Assembly: GCA_963719855.1 (NCBI GenBank)
Contig: CAVRDK010000004.1
Location: 1,302,001 to 1,366,000 of the forward strand
Length of the DNA stretch: 64,000 bases
Origin: CAIQPV01 sp963719855
Lineage (GTDB): Bacteria; Pseudomonadota; Gammaproteobacteria; Burkholderiales; Gallionellaceae
Direction of reading: 5' to 3'
The notes below the pieces were generated by a model that was not told the origin of the DNA, ran no database searches, and saw only the letters and a program-made list of their open reading frames with translations. Below, piece after piece: positions 20,101 to 28,291 of the stretch. The first letter of the stretch is position 1. Every line of letters begins with the position of its first letter. The position numbers and the translations under genes are program-made.

Positions 20101-20220
20101 ATGAGCAAAATGAGTGAACAGTTTATGACGTAGTGCCAAGTCTCGCGGCACCCGAGCAGATGCCCAGTCTGGCCAAGTAGCACTGCTAATCTTTTCAGAT
20201 TTTAGATCAGACTCTTCCAT
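17103..20220 (-). CDS. Giant tyrosine recombinase, trio gene 3 (frameshifted)
   Basis: Reconstructed 1038-residue protein. The catalytic tyrosine-recombinase domain sits in the middle, with a long helical C-terminal extension. Residues seen: box I Arg in GFRTGLRRREV, a Lys-bearing beta-turn region (RPSKFATLKSH), HHLRHSF (HxxR), GHLSPLTTLRSY with the nucleophile Tyr ten residues after the box II His. One extra A in an A-run near 18638 breaks the frame; deleting it joins GFRTGLR to RREVQML exactly. Its ATG follows the previous gene's TGA by one base, so translation is coupled. This is the only trio member with a complete catalytic set and is the likely strand-cleaving enzyme. Confidence 0.85.
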
Positions 20221-20221
20221 A

Positions 20222-22726
20222 TCATGAGCGGAGCAGAGGACTTTCGATAACTTCGAAATTGAGTTTATTCATAATCAGAGCCAAGTGATTTGATATCTGC
20301 TTGCGCCAGGTTATGGGTGGCAGGGTGGAGAATCTTCCCCACGACGACTCGCCACGTTTAGCATGGCCAAGTAACGCGTCAATTAGCACCCCTGAGCATC
20401 CGCTGAGAAGTAATTGAGTTCGGATAAAGTGACGTAAAGAAACAAGTCTCAGTTGCCAGTGATCTCCGAGTAGTTCTTCAATTCTTTTTGAATCGATAGA
20501 ATTTGGTGACCCACCGAATTCATTGAGCATAAATAATGGTGATGTTCCTCTCTGAAGAACATGTTGGTCATTCTCGCGATTTGGTGATGAAGATAGAGAC
20601 AGAAGTGGAAAAAAATTCCGGGCATCGAGTTGTTTAAGAGCGTTGATGTTGGTCAGAGAAAGATACTGACGTAATCTAGTGACATGCCGCGCATATGCAT
20701 CTAACTGTTCCAATAAAATCGGATGGAGCCAGACAACGCGCGCATTGCGATAGCCATTTGTATCTTTTTCTGAAATAAAGCAGCAACCAGTCGCTCTGTC
20801 TATATCGAATTCAGCTGGGATGGGATGGTTAACTGCACGTATACCAGTTGTAGTCATGAGAAATAAGAGTACATAGGCTGTGTATGTGTTGTGTAGCTCG
20901 TGAACAGGAGTGCCGGCAGCGTTACGTAACTTTTCAAGTGTATTGCGAATATCGTCGACGGTCATCCGGACAGTGCTTAACTTGGGAACATGCAGAGAAC
21001 CAACAAAATGCTCGTCATCATTAAAAAGTCTTGAGAAAGCTGGCGTCAATGGATAATTTCTCGGGATTCGTGCCAATTCGGTTACGCGATCACAGGCACA
21101 GGCATACAATGATTCAAGGAGCCTAGTCGGAATAGCAGAATACACACTTGGATTGTGCAGGTTTGGTGTGCGCCCAGTAAAATAAGTAGACATCACATCA
21201 TCGTTAGGTGAAAGTTGTGAAATCAATCCGGGGAGAAATAGTCCGACCCGATTTAATGTTAAGGTCGTAGCATATTCCTGATTGAGTCTGAGTAACAGGT
21301 CGCTGAAATCCGAATCAAAACTTTGAGAGAACAGTCTTTGTTTTATGGGCGTGATTTTTTGCAAAAATGGCGCAAGTGAATTTCTGACGTCTAGGATAAA
21401 TCCAGTTTGGGGTGTAATTACACGAGATTGATCTTCAGGTGGCTTATGATTAGGTATTTCGCACGGAAGCCAGATGGTTGAGGATTTCGGAGACCAGACA
21501 ATAACTTTTGAGGCCGATAAAAATTCACCTGCATGTCTTTGCATCTGACTCAGCTCATCGGGTCCTCTGCCGAGAAAGAAGCGGCAAGCGCCCCATGCAG
21601 CAATTTGCAGGCGCAGTGAATGTGAAATGTCAGACCATACATCGTGATCAATGTCATTCAGGACACCAAGCAGAATCATGAGTTCAAATCCGGTCAGGGT
21701 TGCATGTGTTATAGGTAATTTTTGGTTGCCCATCTCAATTGCCTGTGCAACATAGCGCGCTTTCCGTCGGCTAAGTGAAATGCGATCAATCGCATTGAAT
21801 GCTGAAGCTTTTTGGGTCTCAATTTCAACTGTTTGGTGTGTACTACCACTGTCATGTATCGGATCTGCATCGTCGTTGTCTTGCTCGGAGGCTCTACGCG
21901 ATTCATTATTATCAGGATAAAAAATTCGTGTATTTATCGGACTTCCTAGTTCCTGCGGTTCTGAAATAAGGTGGTGAACTTCGCTGACGCTGTCGAGTTC
22001 TTCACTATGTCGGGGTGATCGCGGTTGGCCGGTTGAAGTACGGGATGTTGGGGAGCGTTGATCCCATATCTCAGTTTCAAACCAATCTAGGACACGAAGT
22101 AAATAGCTGAATCTTTTTTGGTTGCCGGTTGTCTTGAAAACAAATCCATATTGAATAAACAAATCGTCGATTCGTTTACGAAGTTGAGCTGGTGTCAACG
22201 CAACTGAAGGCAACTCTCGAAATATTTGAACTTCTAAATCTGTTGGCTTTGACAACTTACGTAAATGCAATCCCAAATCATAAAAAACCGTCTTGAAGGG
22301 ATATGGAGTTTTCGATCTAATTGATTGGAGTTCGATTTGAATCGGCAGAAAAGATGCGAGAAGAGCACGGTACTGAGGTAGCAGTTTGGGATTTTTATAG
22401 CACTCAAAATATACACTGTAATGAGGATGGGTTTTACAATGGGGCCTCATTTTTTTTCGTTTTGCTAGCGGACGAGCTGATTGGATACATGACTCGACAG
22501 GAATCTCTCCGCTAATGATTCTGCCAATGAGTACCTCCGCTTCAGCTAAATAGACAGCTTCTTTCTCACCAAATAAGGGTTTGCAAAGGTCAAGGATGAT
22601 CCGAAATTCTTTGATAATTATCTGAAACTCATTGAGTGTGGGAGGCGCGTCCAACAATTCGGTTAGCGGAGAAATGAGACGCCTAATATCAGCTGCATCA
22701 ACATCGAATTTGGCGTTTGAGGTCAT
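20222..22726 (-). CDS. Giant tyrosine-recombinase homologue lacking the catalytic Tyr, trio gene 2
   Basis: 834 residues. The long N-terminal region (about 1-530) has no recognised domain and a charged low-complexity linker near 235-300. The C-terminal recombinase fold shows TTTGIRAVNHP (box I Arg), LRHFIRTQ (HxxR) and LLGHAKRGESSWGRFSTL, where the usual Tyr is Phe (codon TTC). It is therefore probably a structural or regulatory partner of the downstream active recombinase rather than a nuclease. It starts 15 bp after the ParB-like gene and is coupled to gene 3 by a one-base gap. No frameshift. Confidence 0.85.
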   Translation of the reverse strand: MTSNAKFDVDAADIRRLISPLTELLDAPPTLNEFQIIIKEFRIILDLCKPLFGEKEAVYLAEAEVLIGRIISGEIPVESCIQSARPLAKRKKMRPHCKTHPHYSVYFECYKNPKLLPQYRALLASFLPIQIELQSIRSKTPYPFKTVFYDLGLHLRKLSKPTDLEVQIFRELPSVALTPAQLRKRIDDLFIQYGFVFKTTGNQKRFSYLLRVLDWFETEIWDQRSPTSRTSTGQPRSPRHSEELDSVSEVHHLISEPQELGSPINTRIFYPDNNESRRASEQDNDDADPIHDSGSTHQTVEIETQKASAFNAIDRISLSRRKARYVAQAIEMGNQKLPITHATLTGFELMILLGVLNDIDHDVWSDISHSLRLQIAAWGACRFFLGRGPDELSQMQRHAGEFLSASKVIVWSPKSSTIWLPCEIPNHKPPEDQSRVITPQTGFILDVRNSLAPFLQKITPIKQRLFSQSFDSDFSDLLLRLNQEYATTLTLNRVGLFLPGLISQLSPNDDVMSTYFTGRTPNLHNPSVYSAIPTRLLESLYACACDRVTELARIPRNYPLTPAFSRLFNDDEHFVGSLHVPKLSTVRMTVDDIRNTLEKLRNAAGTPVHELHNTYTAYVLLFLMTTTGIRAVNHPIPAEFDIDRATGCCFISEKDTNGYRNARVVWLHPILLEQLDAYARHVTRLRQYLSLTNINALKQLDARNFFPLLSLSSSPNRENDQHVLQRGTSPLFMLNEFGGSPNSIDSKRIEELLGDHWQLRLVSLRHFIRTQLLLSGCSGVLIDALLGHAKRGESSWGRFSTLPPITWRKQISNHLALIMNKLNFEVIESPLLRS

Positions 22727-23045
22727 TTTCCGCTATGCCAACTATTTGTCTTCAAAAAATTTGGCAAAACCAAACTTGGTCTGGGTATTAACTGATTTGT
22801 TTAAAAGATTTTTCAGTTTTTGACGAGGTTCATTTGTTATACGGTGTAAAGTGGCATGGGAAATGCCAAGCAACGTTTCAATCTCTTTCGTGCTTGAAAC
22901 GTCTAGAAACTGTGAGGCTACTTCTTTGAACTTGGCATCGACAAGAAGCGCAGAGGCAAGCAAGGCTTTGGTTACTTCGTCAGGGCGATGCAAAAGAACT
23001 GAACACAGAAAATCCAATGCTTCAAAAGACTGCTTGTTATCAAGA

Positions 23046-23053
23046 TATTCTTT
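23046..23053. repeat. 8-bp target site duplication TATTCTTT, left
   Basis: Exact direct repeat of 25536-25543; 8-bp duplications are typical of IS66-family insertion. Confidence 0.93.
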
Positions 23054-23080
23054 GTAAGCGATTCAGGAAGAGCAGTCTAT

Positions 23081-24767
23081 TCAGCGAGGCGTGATGTCAG
23101 CTAAAGTCGCCGCATGGAAATTCCACGGCAACAACTTATCCATTTCATCCGCAGTTTGTGCAGCGGGCAGGTGTTCCAGTACATGGCGCAGCCATGTGTA
23201 TGGCTCTACGCCGTTTGCCTTTGCAGTTTCAACCAGCGAGTAGATAATCGCACTCGCGTTGGCGCCGGCTGGCGTATCGCTGAACAACCAAGCCTTGCGT
23301 CCAACCACAAAGGGGCGAATCGCATTCTCGCAACGGTTGTTATCGATTGGCAGATCGCCCCGCTCCGTGTAGCGAACCAGTTTGCCCCAGTAATCGCGCA
23401 TATACGACAGCGCGTTACCCAGTGCGCTTTTGGGTGGAACCATGGGCAACAGCTTTTCCATCCAGTCGTGCAACTCATCCAGCACCGGTACGCTTTTCTC
23501 TTGGCGCGCGGCATAGCGTGCCTCAATGGGCGAATCCTTGTGCTCCCGTTCAATCGCGTAAAGCTTGCCAATCATGGCGACAGCTTGGTCGGCATGGCCG
23601 TGCGTGCCTTTCGGTTGCACTTTCACGGCTTCCACAAACTTGCGGCGAGCATGCGACCAGCAAACCTGATGCTCGATACCTTCTGTCTTGGCAAGCTTGT
23701 TGTAACCCTCATATCCATCTGTCATCAGATAACCCTGATATCCCAGCAGCAGGCGCGCCGGCACTTCTCCGCTACGACTCGGATCATAGTCGTAAATCAC
23801 CACCGACTTGCCAGGTGGCCCGCCCGTCTGCACCCACATGTAACTGTTGGAGGTTGGACTCTTATTCTTTTCCTTGAGTACCTGCAACACCGTTTCATCC
23901 ATATGGATGAACGGCGCATCAAGCAAGACATCCCGCATCAGGTTGTGCAGCGGTTGCAGCGTGCCACTCGCGCCGATCACCCAGCGTGCCAGCGTCTGGC
24001 GCGGCACCGTAACATCGTGGCGGGCCAGCACCTTCTCGAATCTGGCCAGCGGCAAGCCATCGACATACTTGGTCGTCAACAACATGGCCAGCAAACCGGG
24101 GCTGGCATTACTCTTGGGCAAAGGCTGTGGCGGCAACGCAGCAGTTACCGGCGCGTGTTCGCTGGCCTTGCATCCATACACCAGCCTGATATGTTGCAGC
24201 ACGCGCACTTGCATCGGAACGATGTCGAGTTGTTCGCTGATCACGCGGTTGATCACCACCATCGGTGTGCCGCAATCGCAAGTACGTTCGGATTCCGGCA
24301 CGTCGTGAACGATCTCTATCCGTTCAAGTTCTGGCGGCAACGGGCTGCGTTTGCCGCGCGCTGGCTTTTGAGCCACCACGGATGCCAGTGCTGGCAACGG
24401 CGCAACATCTTGCTCATCGCTTGAAGTTGCAGCCAGCACCTCGGCCTCATCGAACAGGTGAAACTGCGCAACACTCTCCGCAGCTCGGGCCAAACATGCG
24501 GCGGCGCGCTAAAGCGATTTGTTCGTAGAGTTCCTGCAGGCGAGTTTCGTATTCTTTCGCCGCATTTGCGATGAGGGTTTCGTACTCCACCTCTGCACGG
24601 GCGAGGCATTCATCAGAGGCGATCTTTGCATTGACGCAGGCAATCAGCAGCGCTGTCAGTGCTGCCGAATCGGTCGGTAAAACGTCGGGTAAAGTGAACT
24701 CGGGAAGGTTGGCTCTGGAGCGATAATCCAGCGGTAAAACTGAAGGTTTTTCATGTGTTTTAAGCAT
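23081..24767 (-). CDS. tnpC: IS66 transposase TnpC (frameshifted)
   Basis: About 561 residues when reconstructed. Features: an N-terminal coiled-coil leading to the conserved ALARRRMFGPS segment, a zinc-type CDCG region after LERIEIVHDVPESE, and the DDE core with FIHMDETVLQVL, YLMTDGYEGY and ERGDLPIDNNRCENAIR, the usual IS66 C-terminal signature. An extra base near 24489 separates the N-terminal 90-odd codons from the rest, so the transposase is probably inactive unless this is a sequencing error. The start is taken at the MLKTHEK Met. Confidence 0.88.
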
Positions 24768-24788
24768 GTGGAATGCTATCAATTTCCC

Positions 24789-25145
24789 CTATGAAATGCA
24801 AGCGAAATTCAGCGTTTTGTGAGGTTTATTTCTCCATAAATCAATGCCTTCAAGCAACCACTCGAATTCTCTGAGCGTGATTGTTTGCGTGTTCGTCTCA
24901 GTGTGTTTCGGCCAATGGAATTTCTCCTCTTCCAAGCGCTTTTGCCACAGACAAAACCCATTGCGATGCCAGTACAACACCTTGATCTTATTCCGTGAGC
25001 GATTGACGAATACATACAACGCACTTCCAAACGGATTCAAACCCAGTTCTTGTTCGACCATCACGCTCAGCCCATTAATCGCTTTCCTGAAGTCGATCGC
25101 ATCGCAGCACAGGTAGACTTGTTCGATAGCGCAACCGGGATGCAT
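24789..25145 (-). CDS. tnpB: IS66 Orf2, TnpB
   Basis: 118 residues starting MHPGCAIEQVYLCCDAIDFRK, the family's DMRKxxxGL-type opening (here DFRKAINGLSVMVE), and containing ALYVFVNRSRNKIKVLYWHRNGFCLW, all diagnostic of IS66 TnpB. Its ATG overlaps the TnpA stop codon (TAATG). The accessory protein is required for IS66 transposition. Confidence 0.92.
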   Translation of the reverse strand: MHPGCAIEQVYLCCDAIDFRKAINGLSVMVEQELGLNPFGSALYVFVNRSRNKIKVLYWHRNGFCLWQKRLEEEKFHWPKHTETNTQTITLREFEWLLEGIDLWRNKPHKTLNFACIS

Positions 25146-25453
25146 TAGTGCGCTCCCGGCAAAGTACGGTTTAGTGCAGATAACCATTCCGGCGAAGGCA
25201 ACGCCGACATTTCCAGATGCAAACCGGACGGCAACACCAAAGTGCAAAGACATGGGAGTTGATCTGTAATGCGTAGTGCAACAAATTTGCTTTGACCAGC
25301 TTCAGTCGTAATAGTATTTGACCTCAGCTTGCGCTGCCAATAATACAAGGCGGCAATCGAAAGGTCGTGTTGCCTCGCATAGGCGCTGACTGAAATTGCT
25401 TCATGTTTGACGGCGGCTACATGCGCTGTCCAAAATTCCGTTCGATCTTTCAT
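25145..25453 (-). CDS. tnpA: IS66 Orf1, TnpA
   Basis: About 102 residues from MKDRTEFW. It is a small helix-turn-helix protein with the pattern HDLSIAALYYWQRKLR that is typical of IS66 and IS3 Orf1 proteins. The stop overlaps the tnpB start. A longer reading from 25483 is possible. Confidence 0.85.
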   Translation of the reverse strand: MKDRTEFWTAHVAAVKHEAISVSAYARQHDLSIAALYYWQRKLRSNTITTEAGQSKFVALRITDQLPCLCTLVLPSGLHLEMSALPSPEWLSALNRTLPGAH

Positions 25454-25535
25454 GCTCGCTCCATCTTGTTTGAGATGCGCCAAGCTTGCGGAAATTTGTG
25501 TCAGGCTGCAAGAGTGATGATTATGGCTCGTTTAC

Positions 25536-25543
25536 TATTCTTT
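25536..25543. repeat. 8-bp target site duplication TATTCTTT, right
   Basis: Partner of 23046-23053. Confidence 0.93.
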
Positions 25544-26017
25544 ACTCAGTAGAGTTGCCTGAATCTTGGATTGACGCGGCATCTGTTCGCCAATCAATTG
25601 CAAGGTTCGCCGCCCTCCCACCAATTCATAAAGTGGAACTTTCGATTTTTTCGATTGAATATTGATTTGCTGGCCGGTGTCGACAACCAATATTGGTTGA
25701 AGTAATTGAAGCAGGGGGAGTGTATCTTTTTTTACTGCGGGCACCGACATTGGAAAAAAATTGCTGTTGTCTATCCAATTAAAAGTGCTGATTGGAACGC
25801 TAATCTGTTCGAAAGACAATTGAATGATTCGAGGATATGTACCCTGTAAAACTTGTTTATTGCTTGGTGCCATAATGGCCTTCAATGTTGACTAAATAAC
25901 TCGAACATATATTTTTGAAGAAACTGATAAATACCTACATGTTAATTAGCTTGTGAGCGTATACATTCTTCTATCGTTGAGTATTACATGACAAATTTCC
26001 ATCCTAGTGATGCGAAG

Positions 26018-26323
26018 CTAAATGATTATTTCCAATTCATCTGCAGTAACCGGCTCACGCTCGGCACGTCGGATATGTATAACGTCCACGTATGTGAGTA
26101 CGCGGTAAAACGCAAGAAATGTGCCTCCAGCCACGACCAGACGACGGACACCCGGCGACAACTCGTATGGTGGCGCGATCTCTGGATTGTTTTCAAGCTC
26201 CAGCACGGGTTGCTTGATCTGCTGGATCATTTTTTTCGCCAGTGATACGCCGCCAATTTCTTTGTAATACTCCTTGATTTTCGCCATGTCTTCCTTGGCC
26301 TGGTCAAGTAATCTAACGCGCAT
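26018..26323 (-). CDS. RelE/ParE-family toxin
   Basis: About 101 residues with the RelE/ParE fold pattern: VRLLDQAKEDMAKIKEYY helix, LENNPEIAPPYELSPGVRRL strand region, and FLAFYRVLTYVDVIHIRRAE before the end. Starts ATG 26323, overlapping the antitoxin stop; an upstream GTG 26332 is an alternative. ParE-type members poison gyrase and RelE-type cut mRNA on the ribosome; the subclass is not resolved here. With the preceding antitoxin it forms a stabilisation module close to the island's tRNA-derived end. Confidence 0.85.
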   Translation of the reverse strand: MRVRLLDQAKEDMAKIKEYYKEIGGVSLAKKMIQQIKQPVLELENNPEIAPPYELSPGVRRLVVAGGTFLAFYRVLTYVDVIHIRRAEREPVTADELEIII

Positions 26324-26747
26324 TGTCAGCACCCAGTTCTGCTTCTAACTCAGCAAACACGTCCTTGGCGTCATGCCATACTGCATTAGGCGAATTAGCA
26401 ATTGCGATCCTTTCGTCCAACAATCGCTTGAGATCGCCAGCCTCGTGATTTTTCTTCATGGCAAGCGAACGGTCTGGGCGCGTATGTCGATCTGAGTCGT
26501 CGTCAGGTTGCCACTGAGCCACCGAATAATGCCCCCCCTCCAAGCCCAACTCGCGAACAATTTCAAACGCCTTGATCGGATTAACGAAACGGCGCACTTC
26601 CTTGGATACCGAAGCAATAAGCATCGCTGATCCGTTGCGAGTTTCAAACTCCAGGGCGAACACACTGCCCACAGGCCGCAAGTTGGCCGACAATACCCCA
26701 CCAGAAGCTGCCGCAGAACGAGCCTGTTCAATAGTGAATGTTTTCAT
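26313..26747 (-). CDS. Antitoxin with an extra N-terminal domain
   Basis: 144 residues from the MKTFTIEQ Met. Its last part (residues about 105-144, DERIAIANSPNAVWHDAKDVFAEL) looks like a short helical toxin-binding tail of ParE/RelE antitoxins. The first ~90 residues form a separate alpha/beta region (GSVFALEFETRNG, ELGLEGGHYSVAQW) not found in minimal antitoxins. It is encoded first and overlaps the toxin, the usual order. DNA binding is probable, perhaps to the palindrome at 26925, but no classical HTH is obvious. Confidence 0.65.
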   Translation of the reverse strand: MKTFTIEQARSAAASGGVLSANLRPVGSVFALEFETRNGSAMLIASVSKEVRRFVNPIKAFEIVRELGLEGGHYSVAQWQPDDDSDRHTRPDRSLAMKKNHEAGDLKRLLDERIAIANSPNAVWHDAKDVFAELEAELGADNAR

Positions 26748-27185
26748 GATATGAGTAACTGTAATGAATAGATGATTTATTATAATTCGTGCAAATAAAA
26801 CAATCAATGATTGTCGCACTTCCAGTGCCTTTATAAGTCGTTTTCATCGTGCTACCCGTTGGTAGACATGCCACAAAAATATGCGCATACAAACACTAAA
26901 AATACATTCAACAGTAGCAAAACAGTCTCATATTGAGACAGTCAGTATTATACTAATATTTTTGAAATAGAAATAGAAATGTAAGGATGAACAATGTGAC
27001 CAAGCGTCAATTATTGACCATCAAAAAACTGAGTTAATAACGAGATATTTTGGTACTATATGGTGCAAGACGTTATTATTACGTGAGTTATTCAGAAAAT
27101 ATTTAAATAAAATATACGAAATAATACATCAGGTTGAACGATAAATAACGTTGAGGAACATTTAAAGCCGATCAGATGGAATGGA
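26748..27185. other. Non-coding region between the TA module and the tRNA fragment
   Basis: Strongly A+T-rich, about 440 bp, no supported gene. It contains a perfect palindrome at 26925-26939 and ends at the tRNA fragment. Confidence 0.5.
26925..26939. promoter_or_regulatory. Palindrome GTCTCATATTGAGAC
   Basis: Perfect 6-bp arms around TAT, about 180 bp upstream of the antitoxin start. It is a candidate operator; it could equally belong to the island's end structure. Confidence 0.4.
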
Positions 27186-27230
27186 TTCCGAAGCCGAGGG
27201 TCGTGGGTTCGACTCCCGCCGAGCGCACCA
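27186..27230 (+). other. 3' fragment of tRNA-Arg(CCG), probable integration att site
   Basis: The 45 bp run from the anticodon loop TTCCGAA (anticodon CCG) through the GCCGA half-stem, the T arm GTGGG-TTCGACT-CCCGC, the acceptor strand CGAGCGC, A and CCA. The bases before it (ATGGA) do not pair with GCCGA and no 5' half exists. This is the standard scar at the distal end of an element that integrated in the 3' half of a tRNA gene. Orientation places the element to the left (the recombinase side) and older chromosome to the right. Confidence 0.8.
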
Positions 27231-27895
27231 CATAAGGCTTTCAGGCCAACCTGGTTATTCACCGGGCAAACTTTCAATTCGACTTTTTCGTCGGTCAGCG
27301 TGACTTTTGCGTCACATAAGCAGAAGTGACCAATACTCATGAAATTTTAAGTATTTTCTTCCGTGACCAAACCGTGACTATTCTGTGACTAAACCGTGAC
27401 TAATTTTTTTGTCTGGATAGCTTCCGACATCGACTTTTGACTATTGGTCACCGTGACTTTTTTTAAGATTATCAGTATGAGTATTGGTCGACTAGAACTA
27501 TGGTCACTCCGCTACGCCCGTTATCTTGACTATTGGTCACCGTGACTATTCTGTGACTGAATCGTGGCCAAGTTTTTTGTCGAAACCGTTTCCCGCATCG
27601 ACTTCTGACATTGACCAATATGACTATTTTTCCGAGTATTGGCCAACCAGAACTATGGTCAATCAGCTTATTAAAAATGAGCTTTGTGAACCCGTGACGT
27701 GGAGCGTTGCCCGCTTTCAGGCCATCCTGGTTTGTTGTGGCTTCCGGCAATAAATGTTCATTTGCACATTTATTGCCGGGAATGCTAGGCATATTTCTTA
27801 AAGCAAGAGTTTTTGAATAGGGGCAACACTGCCCATCATTTGATCTGTTACTGACAGCGACTTGAAATCGTTACAAACAGTCAGTTGGCTAGTGG
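27231..27895. other. Non-coding region with the phased repeat array
   Basis: Apart from the GTGAC repeats at 27300-27660, no gene is supported. Open frames across it are either tRNA read-through or repeat artefacts. Confidence 0.5.
27300..27660. repeat. Helically phased GTGACYA repeat array in two ~168-bp units
   Basis: GTGAC motifs start at 27363, 27374, 27385 and 27396, exactly 11 bp apart, and again at 27542 and 27553 with a degenerate third (GTGGCCA) at 27564. Inverted GGTCAC copies lie near 27447, 27502 and 27535, and a GTGAC/GTCAC palindrome lies at 27300-27315. The two clusters belong to an imperfect tandem duplication of about 168 bp that also shares TTTTTTGTC and an ATTGG...AGAACTATGGTCA block. 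The phasing implies one protein per helical turn. Confidence 0.8.
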
Positions 27896-28120
27896 CTAAC
27901 TATGTAACGCCATTGCGATCTTATCGGAGTGTCCCCTCTCGAACTCCCTGCGGAGGTCGAATAAAAGCAGCGCGTCGTTATCGTTTACCCAGAGCACGTT
28001 TGCAATATCCTTGGCAGATTGAATGGATACCGCATAAACCGCCCCTAATGTTTTATTGGAAACACAGTTGGTCACCAGGAAAGGCAATATGGGCTGACGA
28101 TGCAATTGCTGAGCGTTCAT
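27896..28120 (-). CDS. Hypothetical 74-residue protein
   Basis: Starts at the MNAQQLHRQ Met with AAGGTGA close upstream. It has no signal peptide and no recognised domain. A longer frame on the opposite strand overlaps it fully, so one of the two must be spurious; this one is favoured only by its ribosome-binding site. Confidence 0.3.
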   Translation of the reverse strand: MNAQQLHRQPILPFLVTNCVSNKTLGAVYAVSIQSAKDIANVLWVNDNDALLLFDLRREFERGHSDKIAMALHS

Positions 28121-28291
28121 TTCGTCACCTTGCATTCAAAATTCGACAATTGCATTGTGCGCGAGAAGGCGTGCGGGAAAAATAGGAGAAAGGATAATTT
28201 ACTTATAGGGAAAAGTCTTACTGGATTTACAAGCTGCCGCTCGCCTACATCTGCTACTCTAGCGGTATGTTTTTGGGCTTAACGAACTGCT

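Larger units (their letters stand above)
23054..25535 (-). mobile_element. IS66-family insertion sequence
   Basis: 2482 bp from GTAAGCGATTC to the matching ...TCGTTTAC end, with the family's GTAARCGA-type terminus and an 8-bp target duplication. It carries the standard tnpA, tnpB and tnpC order on the minus strand. It splits the ParB-like first gene of the recombinase trio. Confidence 0.93.
22742..25873 (-). pseudogene. ParB-like/HTH protein, trio gene 1, interrupted by an IS66 element
   Basis: Two parts (25536-25873 and 22742-23045) give a continuous 213-residue frame when the IS and one 8-bp target copy are removed; the junction reads LLSKE-YLDNKQSF. The N-terminal half has a ParB/Srx-like pattern (ISVPISTF, PILVVD, YELVGGRRTLQ) and the C-terminal half a helix-turn-helix (EIETLLGISHATLHRI). 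It is likely a DNA-binding accessory factor for the two giant recombinases downstream. GAAGG precedes ATG 25873. The right-hand fragment alone can still be read from a TTG at 23017 (91 residues), and the left-hand part ends in a TAG formed at the IS junction. Confidence 0.78.

Noticed and set aside
23114..24424. 436-codon plus-strand frame
   Set aside because: Antisense to the IS66 TnpC gene, whose protein has clear family motifs.
27092..27340. 82-codon minus-strand frame containing GGSRTHDPRLRNP
   Set aside because: This peptide is the well-known antisense reading of a tRNA T-arm and acceptor stem; the frame exists only because of the tRNA-Arg fragment.
27355..27660. CRISPR-like direct repeats
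   Set aside because: Repeats are 5-9 bp at 11-bp pitch without unique spacers and without cas genes; they fit protein-binding iterons, not CRISPR.
27862..28185. 107-codon plus-strand frame
   Set aside because: Arg/Pro/Trp-rich composition, no start signal, and overlapped by an equally plausible short frame on the other strand.
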